Part shown: positions 44,037 through 54,262 of the stretch, piece by piece
Layout: each line of letters begins with the position of its first letter
How positions within the stretch are numbered: position 1 is the stretch's first letter
DNA from: Pseudomonadota bacterium
GTDB taxonomy: Bacteria > Desulfobacterota > Binatia > Binatales > Binataceae
DNA: 64,000 nt
Direction: 5' to 3'
Assembly (NCBI GenBank): GCA_021323675.1
Contig: JAJPKP010000021.1
Location: 1 to 64,000, forward strand
The notes under the pieces: model-generated
Told to the model about the DNA's origin: nothing
The model's input: the letters and a program-made list of their open reading frames with translations, nothing else
Databases searched by the model: none
Made by a program: the position numbers and the translations under genes

Positions 44037-45223
44037 GGTTTTGCGGACCCGGATCGCGCGCCGGGATTATAGGAAGTCTTGAGCGAGGTGCGTTCCCGAT
44101 GCGCTTCCATCGCCAATTCGACGAGCCGGTCGATCAGCTTTGGCAGCGGGAGTCCCGAGGCCGCCCACAGCTTGGGGTACATGCTTATCGAGGTGAAGCC
44201 GGGGATGGTGTTGACCTCGTTCACGTAGATCTTTTTGAGGTCGCGGCTTGCCAAAAAATCGACCCGCGCCATCCCGCGCAACGACAGCGCCTTGAACGCG
44301 CGCGCGGCTATGGCGCTGATCTTTTTCGCGATCGGTTGCGGGAGCGCGGCGGGAATTTTCGTCTCCGATCCGTTCGGGTCGATGTATTTGGACTCGTAGC
44401 TGTAGAAGTCGTGTCCGCCCTTTACGATCACTTCGCCGGGCAGCGTGGCTTCAGGATGATCGTTGCCGAGCACCGCAACTTCGAACTCGCGGCCCACGCA
44501 GGAGGCTTCGATGAGCACCTTGGTGTCGTACTGAAAGGCCCCTTCGAGGGCGCTTTCGAGTTCCGCCGGCCGTTTGACCTTGCTGATCCCGATCGACGAG
44601 CCGTTGGCGTTGGGCTTTACGAAAACCGGGTAGCCGAGGTCTCGCGCGAGGTTTCGGGCAAGCGCGGGATGCTCACGCCAATCGGCGCGCTCGATCGCGT
44701 GGTAATCCACGACCGGGATGCGCGCGGAGCGCAGCAGCCGCTTCTGGACATCCTTGTCCATCCCGACCGCCGACCCGAGAATGCCCGGACCCACGTATGC
44801 GATTCCGGCCAGCTCGAGAAAACCCTGGATGGCGCCGTCTTCGCCATAGGTTCCGTGCAGCGCCGGAAAGACCACGTCGATCGGCGCGGCGGCGATGCCG
44901 CCGGTGCGCGCGATTGCGCCAAGGTTTTCGCCCGAAGGACTGGGAGCCATCACGAGCGATCGATTGTCGGGATGAGGGAGAAACGTGACGGGCGTTCCGC
45001 CGCCGGACAGCGCGGCAAGGTTCGGCGTCGCATCGGCCAGCACCTTGAGCGCATCATCCTTCAAGTACCATTTGCCGCTGTGATCGATGCCAATCGGGAC
45101 GATCTCGTATTTTTCGGAGTCCATCGCGGACATGATGGTCAGCGCCGACCGCAGTGAAATTTCGTGCTCGCTGGAGCGCCCCCCAAACAGCACGCCAACC
45201 CGAAGCTTTCTGGTTTCAGCCAT
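44033..45223 (-). CDS. ddl: D-alanine--D-alanine ligase
   Basis: 396-residue ATP-grasp enzyme making D-Ala-D-Ala for peptidoglycan. GVLFGGRSSEHEISLRSA, LHGTYGEDGAIQGFLEL, FVKPNANGSSIGISKV and YVNEVNTIPGFTSISMYPKL are all present. The length and insertions suit the longer Ddl subgroup. ATG 45223 lacks a clear ribosome site; TTG 45235 is in frame. It is followed by rdgB. Confidence 0.95.
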   Translation of the reverse strand: MAETRKLRVGVLFGGRSSEHEISLRSALTIMSAMDSEKYEIVPIGIDHSGKWYLKDDALKVLADATPNLAALSGGGTPVTFLPHPDNRSLVMAPSPSGENLGAIARTGGIAAAPIDVVFPALHGTYGEDGAIQGFLELAGIAYVGPGILGSAVGMDKDVQKRLLRSARIPVVDYHAIERADWREHPALARNLARDLGYPVFVKPNANGSSIGISKVKRPAELESALEGAFQYDTKVLIEASCVGREFEVAVLGNDHPEATLPGEVIVKGGHDFYSYESKYIDPNGSETKIPAALPQPIAKKISAIAARAFKALSLRGMARVDFLASRDLKKIYVNEVNTIPGFTSISMYPKLWAASGLPLPKLIDRLVELAMEAHRERTSLKTSYNPGARSGSAKP

Positions 45224-45322
45224 CGATGGACACAATCTTACACTACCGGGGAGCGTGTTCGAGCACGAACAGAGGGACGATACTCGATCGCGGCGCCGGG
45301 GGCTGGGCCGGCGGAGCTATCC

Positions 45323-46891
<1,569 letters not shown>

Positions 46892-46954
46892 TCAGCCCCC
46901 GCACGTGGAATCAATATGGGAGTGTCGGCGCGCCGGATCGCGCAGCGGATTCGG

Positions 46955-47731
46955 CTATTTTCCCGACCAGGACGGCTTGCGCTTTTCGAGAAAGGCGCAG
47001 ATGCCTTCCTGCGCGTCGGACGCCATCGCGTTCAGGCTCATCACTTCCATCGTGTAGTCGTAGGCGCGCGCCTGGTCGAGGTCGATTTGGGCGTAGAAGG
47101 CCTGCTTGCCGATGGCGACGGTCAGCGGGCTCGCCTCGGCGATTCGTATCGCGAGCTTGCGCGTTTCGGCGACCAGTTCAGCGTCGGGCACGACGCGGTT
47201 GGCGAGTCCCCACTCCGCCGCCGTGTGCGCATCGATAGGATCGCCCGACAGCAGCATCTCCATGGCGCGCTTGCGTCCGACCGCGCGTGCCAGCGCTACC
47301 ATCGGCGTCGAGCAAAACAGGCCGATACGCACGCCCGGGGTCGCAAATCGCGCGCTTTCGCCGGCGACCACGAGATCGCAGGTGGCGGCAAGCTGGCATC
47401 CCGCCGCGGTGGCGATTGCGTGCACGCGCGCGATTACCGGCTGCGGGATCGCCTGAACGGTGCGCATCAGCTCGGCGCACAAGCTGAATTCATGGCGGTA
47501 GAAAGCGAGGTCGCGGCCGCGCAGCTCCTCGAGATCGTGGCCGGCGCTGAAGGCCGGACCGGCGCCCGCGATAATTACGGCGCGGTCGTCTTTGCGCGCG
47601 CCGACGTCGCGCAGCGCCCCGATCATCTCGGACATCATCGCGGTCGAAAGCGCGTTGCGCTTTTCCGGCCGATTCATCGTTATTGTCACGATGCCCGCGT
47701 CGCGTTCGATCATCAGATTACGATCGCCCAT
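46955..47731 (-). CDS. ECHDC3-like enoyl-CoA hydratase family protein
   Basis: 258 residues from ATG 47731, nine bases after GGAGG. MNRPEKRNALSTAMM and GPAFSAGHDLEELRG are crotonase motifs. ATAAGCQLAATCDLVVAGES and TPGVRIGLFCSTPMVALARA closely follow human ECHDC3 as I remember it. The first catalytic Glu is Gln and the second position lies in FCSTP, so hydratase activity is doubtful. It is divergent from a ZIP transporter and upstream of guaB. Confidence 0.88.
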   Translation of the reverse strand: MGDRNLMIERDAGIVTITMNRPEKRNALSTAMMSEMIGALRDVGARKDDRAVIIAGAGPAFSAGHDLEELRGRDLAFYRHEFSLCAELMRTVQAIPQPVIARVHAIATAAGCQLAATCDLVVAGESARFATPGVRIGLFCSTPMVALARAVGRKRAMEMLLSGDPIDAHTAAEWGLANRVVPDAELVAETRKLAIRIAEASPLTVAIGKQAFYAQIDLDQARAYDYTMEVMSLNAMASDAQEGICAFLEKRKPSWSGK

Positions 47732-47872
47732 CGATCTGTACCTCCGGCGCGTTGCCCCGTCTGAGCTTTGCATATCGTCGCGGAGAGACAAGGTCTCCAA
47801 CCGGGCGCGATCCGGTGAGCGCAGGACGCGGCTTGGCACGCCCGATTGCCTGTGTTAGCGAGACTGGTTCCA

Positions 47873-48610
47873 ATGGGCGCGAGTTTTTTCCTATACCTCG
47901 GCGTAATCTTTGTGGGTTCGCTCGTCGGCGGGATGCTGCCGCTGGCCGGCAACTGGTCGCGCCGTTCGCTGCTGATTCCGGTTGCGTTCTCGGGCGGGAT
48001 TCTGCTGGGCGCGGCCTTTTTCGACATGATTCCGGAGAGCGCTCCGCTGCTGGGCAAGTGGCTCGGATGGCCACTGCTGGCGGGTTTTCTCACCATCTTC
48101 ATCCTCGAGCGCTTCGTGCTCGTGCATCCGTACCCCGAGCACGCGGGCGCGCACGGCCACGCCCATCATATCCATCTCGGCATCACCGCCTATGCGGGAC
48201 TTTCGTTTCACAGCCTGCTGGACGGGCTCGCGATCAGCTCGACCTACAACCGGCCGGATTTGGGGGGCGTGGTTTTGCTGGCGGTGCTGTTTCACAAAAT
48301 ACCCGACGCGTTCGCGCTGGCCAGTCTGCTGCTGCTCGATCGATGGTCGCCGCGGGCGATCACGGGATGGATGACGCTGTTCGCGTTTTCGACCCCGCTG
48401 GGTGCGATTCTGACGTGGTTCGTCCTGGCGAACACGAACAATGCGATCATCGGCGCCGCGATCGCGCTCTCCGCAGGGACCTTTCTCGCGGTGGCAACCT
48501 CGGACGTGCTGCCGCAGATACGCCGGATGAACGATCAGCGAATCTGGCCCCTGGTCGCGCTGTTCGTCGGCCTTGCGCTGAGCTGGATCGGGCGAATGGT
48601 CGCCGGATGA
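47873..48610 (+). CDS. ZIP family metal transporter
   Basis: 245-residue inner-membrane protein with about eight helices. The His-rich loop (HPYPEHAGAHGHAHHIH, about 88-104) precedes helix IV, which has the signature FHSLLDGLAIS. Helix V has FHKIPDAFALAS. Together these form the binuclear metal site for zinc or related divalent ions. Specificity is unknown. ATG 47873 is chosen because it begins the first helix; the frame is open to 47846. Convergent with the alpha/beta hydrolase gene. Confidence 0.92.
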   Translation: MGASFFLYLGVIFVGSLVGGMLPLAGNWSRRSLLIPVAFSGGILLGAAFFDMIPESAPLLGKWLGWPLLAGFLTIFILERFVLVHPYPEHAGAHGHAHHIHLGITAYAGLSFHSLLDGLAISSTYNRPDLGGVVLLAVLFHKIPDAFALASLLLLDRWSPRAITGWMTLFAFSTPLGAILTWFVLANTNNAIIGAAIALSAGTFLAVATSDVLPQIRRMNDQRIWPLVALFVGLALSWIGRMVAG

Positions 48611-48650
48611 GTGCGGGCGCGAGTTTCAACCCCGCGTTGCAAGACCGCTT

Positions 48651-49466
48651 CTAGTCCTTGTCCTTCCACTCTTCCGGATAGAGCAGCAGCAAGTCCTGCC
48701 CCAATTCGCGAACCAGGAAGCGCTGGGTCTCGCTGATTGCGCGCTCGAGCGCGCGTCCACCGATGAGCCAGTGGCCGCGTCCGGGTATCGGCACGATTCG
48801 CGCTCCGAGCGATTGCGCGAACCTTGTAGCCGCATCGAGCGGTGCGAAGATATCCGAGTCGCCCGCCACGATTAGCCGCGACGCGGCGCCCGGCGCGAAC
48901 GTCGTCTGGCCGCGCGCGATTTGAAACGCCATCGCCGCGCTGTCGGGAACCATCGCACGGATCGCCGCTTCGCGCTGATACGGCTCGGCATCGGCGACGA
49001 ACTCGAATCCTGCCCTGCCGGCGGGAGGATTGAGCGCTCGCCCGCGCCATCGCGCATACCTGGCAGCGAAACTCGAAACGATGGGCGAGGCGAATCCGGG
49101 AAGCAGCGGAGCGTACGCGACCGCCGCCTTGACGTTGGTTTGCTCGGCAAGCTTGAGCGCGGCGAGACCGCCGGCGCCATGCCCGAGAACGATCGCTTCG
49201 CGACCGAGAGCGCCGATTGCCTCGCCCGCCAGCGCGACGAGATCGTTGAAGGAGAATCGTTCGAGCGGCGGCGTCGCATCGCGGCCGATCATCGCGCGCA
49301 GATCCGGCGCATAAACTTCCCATCCGATCGTCGCGAGATAGCCGAGCAGCACCGCCAGATGCCGCGTGGTGGTGAACATCTCGGGCAGCAACACGATTGG
49401 GCAGGCGAACTTGACCGGTTCGGGGCGTTCGACCAGGGCGGTGAAGCGTCCGAGCGATTCCTGCAC
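48651..49466 (-). CDS. Alpha/beta hydrolase homologue lacking the nucleophile serine
   Basis: 271 residues with the alpha/beta-hydrolase order: strand ending LLPEMFTTTRH (oxyanion side), nucleophile elbow, acid strand LIVAGDSDIFAP and general-base GRGHWLIGG. The elbow, normally GHSxGG, reads GHGAGG: Gly97 replaces the Ser. The codon is GGC, one transition away from AGC. Without that Ser ester hydrolysis is unlikely; the protein may be a binding protein or use another mechanism. It follows the FAD reductase gene by 4 bases, so the two are one operon. Confidence 0.8.
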   Translation of the reverse strand: MQESLGRFTALVERPEPVKFACPIVLLPEMFTTTRHLAVLLGYLATIGWEVYAPDLRAMIGRDATPPLERFSFNDLVALAGEAIGALGREAIVLGHGAGGLAALKLAEQTNVKAAVAYAPLLPGFASPIVSSFAARYARWRGRALNPPAGRAGFEFVADAEPYQREAAIRAMVPDSAAMAFQIARGQTTFAPGAASRLIVAGDSDIFAPLDAATRFAQSLGARIVPIPGRGHWLIGGRALERAISETQRFLVRELGQDLLLLYPEEWKDKD

Positions 49467-49470
49467 GGGT

Positions 49471-50730
49471 TCAGGCCGCGCGCGCTTGCTGCGCCATCAG
49501 GCGCGCGAAGCGGAAAGAGGGAAATCTTGCGTCCGGAGCCATCTGCGCGAATCGAACCATCTCATCCGCCGCCCACTGTTCCCGGCTCGCCGCGCGATAC
49601 GCGGCGAGCGTGGTCGGACTCAGCGTCAACTCGCGCGAGGCGCGCTCGCTCGCGCGAAAATGCGGCATCAGCACCTCGTCGCGTTTGGTCCTGAACGGAT
49701 CCATCGTGCGCGCGCTGATCGAATTTCCACTTCGCGCGGAGAACCATCCGGGAGCGAGCGAGCAGGCGATTTCGGCGCTGATCAGCGCCATCGAATGACC
49801 CTGTCCGAAGAGAGGATCGACGTGCAGGCCGCTGTCGCCCAGCAGCAAGGCGCCGTCGGCGACCGGGTCGCGATAGGTGTTCAGAAGCAGGCCGGACGAG
49901 CGCACCTTGCCGACCATCGATCCGTCCGCGAGCAGGGCGCCCACCGCGATCGATTCATCGAGATGGCGGCGCAGGTTCCCGGCCAGGTCGGTGCGAAACG
50001 ATCGCATCTCGTTCGCATCGAATGCCGCCGCGGCGACCACTCGCCCATCCTCGCATCGGCAGACCAGGTTGCCCGCGCCGGGAGAGGCTTCGAACTCGGT
50101 GATGAGTTCATCACCCAGCCGAGCGGCGCCGACTCCTTCGTAATATGCGTAGTAGTAAGCGCGCGCGCAGGGAACGTCCGAACGCTTGAAGGCCCCGAGG
50201 CGCCGCTCCGCGATCGCCGCGACCGTGCTGCGAATCCCGTCCGCGCCGACAACCAGAGGTGCGCGGAACTCCGATGAGCCTGCGGAATCTTCACAGCGCA
50301 CGCCGGCGACGGCGCCATCTTCGATGACGAGATCGGTGACGCGGAGGCGATCGCGGAATGTGACGGTGTCGAAGCTGCGGGCGAGGGCGACCATCTCGGC
50401 ATCCATCTTTTCGCGGCCCAGGCAGAGTCCGCGCAGGTCTTCGCCGGGACGATACAAGGGGGCTTTGAAGTCGAAACCGGGACCCAGGGTGCGCATGCTG
50501 GCGAAGCGAAAACCGCCGGCGCGTTCGAGCCGTTCGAGCGCGCCGATACGGCCAAGGACCTGAGTGCCGCCCGAGAGCACGATATGAGTAGAGATCGTGT
50601 CCGAGGGAAAGGCGGCTTTGTCGAGCAGCAATACTCGGCGACGCGAGCGCGCGAGCATTATGGCGGCGGCGGTGCCTGCGACTCTGGCGCCAACGACAAT
50701 AACGTCGAAATCACGGGAAGGATGGGACAT
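49471..50730 (-). CDS. FAD-dependent oxidoreductase, geranylgeranyl reductase/PHBH-like
   Basis: 419 residues. The N-terminal FAD motif FDVIVVGARVAGTAAAIML has Ala-Arg in place of the usual Gly-x within GxGxxG. The second FAD contact GALLLGDSGLHVDPLFGQG, with the GD pair, is intact. The family includes geranylgeranyl reductases, halogenases and aromatic hydroxylases. Substrate unknown. GAGG six bases before ATG 50730. It lies downstream of the terminator of the micro-gene and upstream of the serine-less hydrolase. Confidence 0.85.
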   Translation of the reverse strand: MSHPSRDFDVIVVGARVAGTAAAIMLARSRRRVLLLDKAAFPSDTISTHIVLSGGTQVLGRIGALERLERAGGFRFASMRTLGPGFDFKAPLYRPGEDLRGLCLGREKMDAEMVALARSFDTVTFRDRLRVTDLVIEDGAVAGVRCEDSAGSSEFRAPLVVGADGIRSTVAAIAERRLGAFKRSDVPCARAYYYAYYEGVGAARLGDELITEFEASPGAGNLVCRCEDGRVVAAAAFDANEMRSFRTDLAGNLRRHLDESIAVGALLADGSMVGKVRSSGLLLNTYRDPVADGALLLGDSGLHVDPLFGQGHSMALISAEIACSLAPGWFSARSGNSISARTMDPFRTKRDEVLMPHFRASERASRELTLSPTTLAAYRAASREQWAADEMVRFAQMAPDARFPSFRFARLMAQQARAA

Positions 50731-50796
50731 CGGCGGGCCTCGCCGTGATCATTAGGGAGGCGGAGTTCGGCAGGCAAACGGAACGCGCAGAAAGAA

Positions 50797-50822
50797 AGAG
50801 CCCCCTCTTTCAAGGGGGCTCT
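50797..50822 (-). terminator. Intrinsic terminator of the lysine-rich micro-gene
   Basis: AGAGCCCCCT (50797-50806), loop CTTTCA and AGGGGGCTCT (50813-50822) form a 10-bp perfect stem. On the minus strand a pyrimidine-rich tail, CTTTCTG, follows. It lies about 100 bases after the micro-gene stop. Confidence 0.85.
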
Positions 50823-50831
50823 CTCGGTTGA

Positions 50832-50916
50832 CGAGGCGATTACGCCTCGGCTCAGTTCAGCGGTTAGCGTGGCATCGTTCGCCAGCCCTCGGGGTGTTTA
50901 ACCCCGAAGGTTAAAC
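50832..50916 (-). other. Two further hairpins in the 3' untranslated region of the micro-gene
   Basis: GTTTAACC (50896-50903) pairs with GGTTAAAC (50909-50916) around a 5-base loop that reads TTCGG on the minus strand. CGAGGCG (50832-50838) pairs with CGCCTCG (50843-50849) around ATTA. With the terminator they make three stable stems in about 120 bases, more than termination needs, so a structured or regulatory RNA tail is possible. Confidence 0.6.
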
Positions 50917-50923
50917 TCGTTAG

Positions 50924-51025
50924 TTACTTCTTCTTCTTTTTGGCAGCCTTTTTCTTCTTCATAGCACTCTTAAGCTTTGGTCTGGATTTGGTGGCCCGTT
51001 TTGGGGCCCGTTTTTTCACTGGCAT
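50924..51025 (-). CDS. 33-residue lysine-rich micro-protein
   Basis: Short frame with all signs of a real, strongly expressed gene. Start ATG 51025 has AGGAGG five bases upstream, a promoter with TATAAT lies about 85 bases before the start, and a terminator lies downstream. The protein begins MPVKKRAPKRATKSRPKLK and ends in KKKKAAKKKKK; 15 Lys and 3 Arg out of 33. It resembles the tails of histone H1-like and HU-extension proteins and would bind nucleic acid or ribosomes non-specifically. I know no named family. Alternatively the frame serves mainly as part of a small RNA. Confidence 0.75.
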   Translation of the reverse strand: MPVKKRAPKRATKSRPKLKSAMKKKKAAKKKKK

Positions 51026-51105
51026 AGATACCTCCTTCTCATGCCGCCCGCTGACTGAGCATCAAAACTAATGGATGGCAGTCACTCCTCCACCCTTGGC
51101 TGGCG

Positions 51106-51134
51106 ATTATAGAAACCCGTTATTCTAAATGCAA
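51106..51134 (-). promoter_or_regulatory. Sigma70-type promoter of the micro-gene
   Basis: On the minus strand TTGCAT (51134-51129), a 17-base spacer and a perfect TATAAT (51111-51106). The surrounding DNA is A/T-rich. Transcription would begin near 51099 and give a leader of about 70 bases before the micro-gene. Confidence 0.75.
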
Positions 51135-51252
51135 GTGCTTGGTAGCAGATTTAGAAAGAAATTATAAACAGCTAAGAAGCTCCGAACTTCCGACATTTTC
51201 GACTCTTTAGAATATCGTTCACGAATTAGACGACTTGAAAGGGAACCGACCG
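51135..51252 (+). other. A/T-rich divergent control region before the divIC-like gene
   Basis: Non-coding DNA between the micro-gene promoter and the divIC-like start. It is the most A/T-rich part of the window by eye. TAGAAT at 51208-51213 could be a -10 box for the rightward gene, but no good -35 box is seen. Confidence 0.4.
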
Positions 51253-51588
51253 ATGGCCTACGATGGCGTGATGGCCCGGTTAAGCAGTTATATTCGCAGA
51301 CAGTGGTTGTCGCTTATTCTCGGGCTAATCCTCGTGCTTTTCGCGGTAAGCCTGTTCGCCGGACCTCTAGGGCCGCGCGATCTGATCACGCTCCGGCGCC
51401 ATCGCAAGATTCTCGAAGCCCGGCGCGAGGAGTTGCTGGCGCGCAACGCGGCGCTCAGAACGGATGTTCAGAGGCTTACTTCCGACGATCGCTACCTCGA
51501 GCGATTGATCCGCCGCGAGCTTGGCTACACGCGTCCAAACGAGCTCATCTACAAATACACCGACCAATCCGACGAGAAGGACAAGTAA
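51253..51588 (+). CDS. ftsB: FtsB/DivIC family septum formation initiator
   Basis: 111-residue bitopic membrane protein: short cytoplasmic N-terminus, one helix (about 17-36, LSLILGLILVLFAVSLFAG) and a periplasmic coiled coil (about 50-90). The C-terminal RLIRRELGYTRPNELIYKY matches the PF04977 pattern REELGYVRPGEx-Y. Such proteins bridge FtsL and FtsQ in the divisome. ATG 51253 follows AAGG at loose spacing. It is not beside eno or ispD as in many proteobacteria. Convergent with the CoA-transferase gene. Confidence 0.85.
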   Translation: MAYDGVMARLSSYIRRQWLSLILGLILVLFAVSLFAGPLGPRDLITLRRHRKILEARREELLARNAALRTDVQRLTSDDRYLERLIRRELGYTRPNELIYKYTDQSDEKDK

Positions 51589-51630
51589 CCGTCAGCGGTC
51601 GCGATTGAGCCTCCGCCGCGCGCGGTGCCC

Positions 51631-52965
51631 TCAGAAGATCGTTCTTCCGATCAGCCGATACTCGCGAGCCTGGCGCTCGAGTTCTTCGCGGAAGTCGGGA
51701 TGTGCCAGGCCGATGAGCGCGCGGGCGCGCTCCGGCACTGACTTGCCTTTCAAATTGACGATTCCGTACTCCGTAACCACGTACATCACATCGGTGCGCG
51801 GCGTGGTGATGATATTGGAATCGTCGATTCGCGCGACGATGCGGCTTGCGCGCCGCCCCTCGCGCTCGTAGGTCGAGGCGAGGCACAGGAACGCCTTGCC
51901 GCCGCGCGACGCATACGCGCCGCGGATGAATTGGAGTTGTCCGCCCGTGCCGCTTATCTGCCTGAGCCCGGCCGATTCCGAGCATGCCTGTCCGGTAAGA
52001 TCGATTTGCGCGGCGTTGCAGATCGCGACGGTCTTGTCGTTTTGCATGATGTGATGGGGCAGGTTGGTGTAGTCGACGGGGCCGGCGAAGCAGGCGGGGT
52101 TGCGGCTCAGGAACTCATACATCCTGGCCGATCCCGCCGCGAAGCAATAGGTCATCTGGTAGCGGTTGAATGCCTTGTGCGCGCCGCTGACCTTGCCCGA
52201 TTCATACAGCGCGACCAGCGAGTCAACGAACATCTCGGTGTGCACGCCCAGGTCCTTGACCGAGGATTCGGTGAGCAGCTCGCATACCGCATTCGGCATC
52301 GCGCCGATCCCGATCTGCACGCAAGCGCCATCCTGGATTTCGCGCGCAATCAGCTCGGCCACCTTCCGATCGATCGGTCCCGCGGCAGGGTTCTTGAGCT
52401 CCGGAAGCTTGCTTGCGCCCGCGTTGATAACGTAATCGACATCGTCGATATGCACGCCGCATTCGAGCCCGAATACGTAGGGGACGCTGGCGTCGGTTTC
52501 GACGATGACGGTTTTGGCGGTCTCGGTAAGCGCCTTTTCGTAGGTGACCGACGGGCCGAAATTGAAAAACCCGTGCTCGTCCATCGGCGCGCATCGCACC
52601 ACCGCGACATCGACCTCGACAAAGCGGCGGTAATAGTCGGGCGCCTCGCCGAAGTTCATCGGAATATGGCTGCACAGCCCGCGATCGTGCATCCTGCGCT
52701 CGAGGCCGGAGAAGTACCACGAATAGTAATTGACATGGCGGCCCTCGGGGTCGGCCTCGATCGCCGCCCGCGGTGTCATCGCCAGGCATCCGCGCACCCG
52801 AACGCGTTCAAGCCTGGGCACGCGTTCGGCGAGCGCGCGGTCAAACAGTTCGGGCTGTCCGAGTCCGAAGCCATAGTCGACCCAATCGCCGGATTTGACG
52901 GTGGCGGCGGCCTCTTCAGGGCTCACCGTCTTACGTTTCAGTTCCGCTTGGTATGAGGTGGGCAT
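51631..52965 (-). CDS. Acetyl-CoA hydrolase/4-hydroxybutyrate CoA-transferase family enzyme
   Basis: 444 residues of the family I-like group that includes AbfT, butyryl-CoA:acetate transferase and Cat1. The catalytic Glu probably lies in LGVHTEMFVDSL. The CoA-binding stretches IGIGAMPNAV, SGTGGQLQFIRGAY and MYVVTEYGIVNLKGKS are intact. It would exchange CoA between acetate and a short-chain acyl group. ATG 52965 follows GAGGGA. It stands alone between convergent ftsB and the divergent MFS gene. Confidence 0.9.
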   Translation of the reverse strand: MPTSYQAELKRKTVSPEEAAATVKSGDWVDYGFGLGQPELFDRALAERVPRLERVRVRGCLAMTPRAAIEADPEGRHVNYYSWYFSGLERRMHDRGLCSHIPMNFGEAPDYYRRFVEVDVAVVRCAPMDEHGFFNFGPSVTYEKALTETAKTVIVETDASVPYVFGLECGVHIDDVDYVINAGASKLPELKNPAAGPIDRKVAELIAREIQDGACVQIGIGAMPNAVCELLTESSVKDLGVHTEMFVDSLVALYESGKVSGAHKAFNRYQMTYCFAAGSARMYEFLSRNPACFAGPVDYTNLPHHIMQNDKTVAICNAAQIDLTGQACSESAGLRQISGTGGQLQFIRGAYASRGGKAFLCLASTYEREGRRASRIVARIDDSNIITTPRTDVMYVVTEYGIVNLKGKSVPERARALIGLAHPDFREELERQAREYRLIGRTIF

Positions 52966-53044
52966 CGTATTCCCTCGCGATGCGGCTTAGCCGAGCTTGA
53001 CTGCGAAAACCGCGTAGGATTTCCTTCATCGCGCGCTTCCATCA

Positions 53045-54262
53045 ATGCCAACTATGCAGGCAACCAGGCAAGCGGAGCCCGCGGCGGGGACCGATCGCGC
53101 TTCGCAGACAATTCTGTTTCTGACGGTCTTTGTCGATTTGCTCGGGTTCGGAATTGTCATTCCCTTCCTGCCGCTGTTTGCGGAGCGGCTCGGTATCAGC
53201 GCATTTGGCATCGGATGGATCCTGGCCATCTACTCGCTCGCGCAACTGGTATGCGCTCCGGTGCTGGGGCGGATTTCGGATCGCGTCGGCCGACGTCCGA
53301 TTATCATGATCGGACTTTTCGGGTCGTCGCTCAGCTACCTGATTTACGGGTTCGCCGGATCCTTCACGATGCTGCTGGTGTCGCGGGCGGTTCACGGCGC
53401 GTGCGCGGCGACGGTGCCTACCGCGCAGGCCTATATAGCCGACACGACCAGCGACGAGAATCGCGCGCGCGGAATGGGACTGATCGGCGCGGCGTTCGGA
53501 TTGGGCTTTGTTCTGGGCCCCGCGATCGGCGGCTTGCTCGGCCATGCGAGCCTGAAGGTGCCGGTGTTCTTCGCGAGCGCGCTCACCGCGGCGAACCTGG
53601 TCTTCGCCTGGCGGCGGCTTGCGGAATCGCACGCGCCGGCTCCGGGGGCGCGAATTGGCATAAAGGCGCTTGCGGAGCCGCTGGTAGCGCTTCCCGCGCA
53701 ACTGTTCGGACATCATCTCGCGCGCCTGTTCGGCGTCGCGTTCCTGCTGACGTTCGTGCTTGCGGCGCTCGAGGCGACTTTCACCCTGATGGTCCCGGCG
53801 CTGTATGGTTACGGACCCGCCGCGCTCGGACTGCTGCTCGGCTACGCGGGACTCACCCAGGCGATCGCGCAGGGGTGGATGCTGGGAAGGATCGTTCGGC
53901 GCACGGGCGAGGGCGCGCTGGTGATGGCGGGACTGGCGGCATTGGCGGCCGGGATGTTTCCGATGGGAATGGTTGTCAATCGCGATGTGCTGCTGGTGCT
54001 GCTTGCGCTGGTGTCGGTTGGCTACGGGCTCGCAAGCCCGTCGGTTGCCAGCCTGATTTCGCGCCGCACCGGGCTTCATCGCCAGGGCGAAGTGCTGGGC
54101 GTGAACCAGTCGGCGATGTCGCTGGCGCGGATTTTCGGGCCAATTGCAGGCGCGTCGATTTATGGAATGATGGGACCGGCGGCGCCCTACGTGGGCGGTG
54201 CGATCGTGGCCATTGCCGCGCTCATCCTTGCGCGCGGCATCACACAGGAGAGACCCGTTTGA
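53045..54262 (+). CDS. MFS drug/metabolite exporter (TetA-like)
   Basis: 405-residue transporter with about 12 helices. The first helix holds FVDLLGFGIVIPFLPL, typical of the TetA/DHA1 group. The loop 2-3 motif is GRISDRVGRRP, and helix 5 has the antiporter motif C-like GLGFVLGPAIGGLLG. A proton-driven export role is likely; the substrate is unknown. ATG 53045 or ATG 53054. Its TGA overlaps the TTG start of the next membrane protein. Confidence 0.88.
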   Translation: MPTMQATRQAEPAAGTDRASQTILFLTVFVDLLGFGIVIPFLPLFAERLGISAFGIGWILAIYSLAQLVCAPVLGRISDRVGRRPIIMIGLFGSSLSYLIYGFAGSFTMLLVSRAVHGACAATVPTAQAYIADTTSDENRARGMGLIGAAFGLGFVLGPAIGGLLGHASLKVPVFFASALTAANLVFAWRRLAESHAPAPGARIGIKALAEPLVALPAQLFGHHLARLFGVAFLLTFVLAALEATFTLMVPALYGYGPAALGLLLGYAGLTQAIAQGWMLGRIVRRTGEGALVMAGLAALAAGMFPMGMVVNRDVLLVLLALVSVGYGLASPSVASLISRRTGLHRQGEVLGVNQSAMSLARIFGPIAGASIYGMMGPAAPYVGGAIVAIAALILARGITQERPV

